A stretch of DNA of 64,000 nt, taken from NCBI GenBank assembly GCA_025642075.2, contig JAODUO010000048.1:506001-570000 (forward strand), written 5' to 3'. Origin of the DNA: Ridgeia piscesae (lineage: Eukaryota; Annelida; Polychaeta; Sabellida; Siboglinidae). The translations under genes and the position numbers were made by a program. Positions 63,831 through 64,000 of the stretch are shown one piece after another. Position 1 is the first letter of the stretch. Each line of letters opens with the position of its first letter. The notes under the pieces were generated by a model, which was not told the origin of the DNA, made no database searches, and worked only from the letters and a program-made list of their open reading frames with translations.

Positions 63831-64000
63831 GTGGTCCCAGATTCGACCAGTCCATGATTCGTCTAAACGCATATCGCGCATGCGCGCGCATGCGAAATGA
63901 TCGCTTTTATCTGTTCTGACGCGCTCTGACGTAGTGGCAACAGCATACGTCATGCCTGTGCCGAGATTCGACTATATAACACAACACGTTCGAATGAGTG

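Overview
Eukaryotic genomic DNA, almost certainly from a marine invertebrate. Coding exons are short, split by GT-AG introns and embedded in AT-rich DNA full of long (TA)n, (GT)n, (GA)n and (CTG)n microsatellites, MITEs and degraded LINE ends. There are no operons and no bacterial features. The gene content does not fix the species; the repeat style (LINE 3' ends, tRNA-headed and 'gcgctatataag' tails) is compatible with a mollusc or another lophotrochozoan, but that is inference.

Region 1 (1-24,108, minus strand). One large gene, read right to left, encodes a type I phosphatidylinositol-4-phosphate 5-kinase (PIP5K). I could rebuild 11 exons with compatible phases, from the start codon at 24,108 to the MDYSLL catalytic motif at 112-189. 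The C-terminal exons, including the activation loop, lie beyond the left edge. The most notable feature of the window is a pair of homologous 131-nt exons (9,700-9,830 and 9,876-10,006) separated by a 45-nt intron. Including both or skipping both would create an early stop, so they look like mutually exclusive alternative exons in the conserved N-terminal part of the kinase. The introns hold a hAT-type MITE with an 8-bp target duplication (4,974-5,851), a broken LINE (6,591-8,548) and several palindromic elements.

Region 2 (24.1-33 kb). Intergenic repeat territory: LINE C-terminal relics, a TIR element between a (TA)/(GA) array and a (TA) array (25,819-26,766), huge (TA)n/(GT)n tracts, a palindromic element (30,841-31,022) and a 470-bp long-TIR element (31,413-31,882).

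Region 3 (33.3-50 kb). A 2.7-kb gene-like unit of unknown function occurs twice in direct orientation (copy A 33,296-35,990; copy B 46,494-49,222), with a third internally deleted copy C (49,592-49,985). The unit has conserved splice-like borders, an ETS/YY1-like promoter motif, an acidic/basic 12-bp-type minisatellite and a conserved 67-codon terminal reading frame. Between A and B lie LINE relics, a tRNA-like head, a (GCT)19 tract with open frames on both strands, a possible PIF/Harbinger-like fragment and one unassigned minus-strand exon.

Region 4 (50-56 kb). A second, inverted copy of the 25.8-kb TIR element carries a 501-bp TTAA-flanked insertion and abuts a 2-kb GGAC/GGACCGAC satellite. 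A second, shorter satellite block follows. The unique sequence between the blocks is an indel-riddled version of sequence to the right of the second block, which suggests a false duplication in the assembly.

Region 5 (56-64 kb). Microsatellites, three minisatellite regions, a (CACACG)n tract and another LINE end (63,690-63,830); no gene I can defend. Apart from the PIP5K exons there is no evidence that genes here work together.
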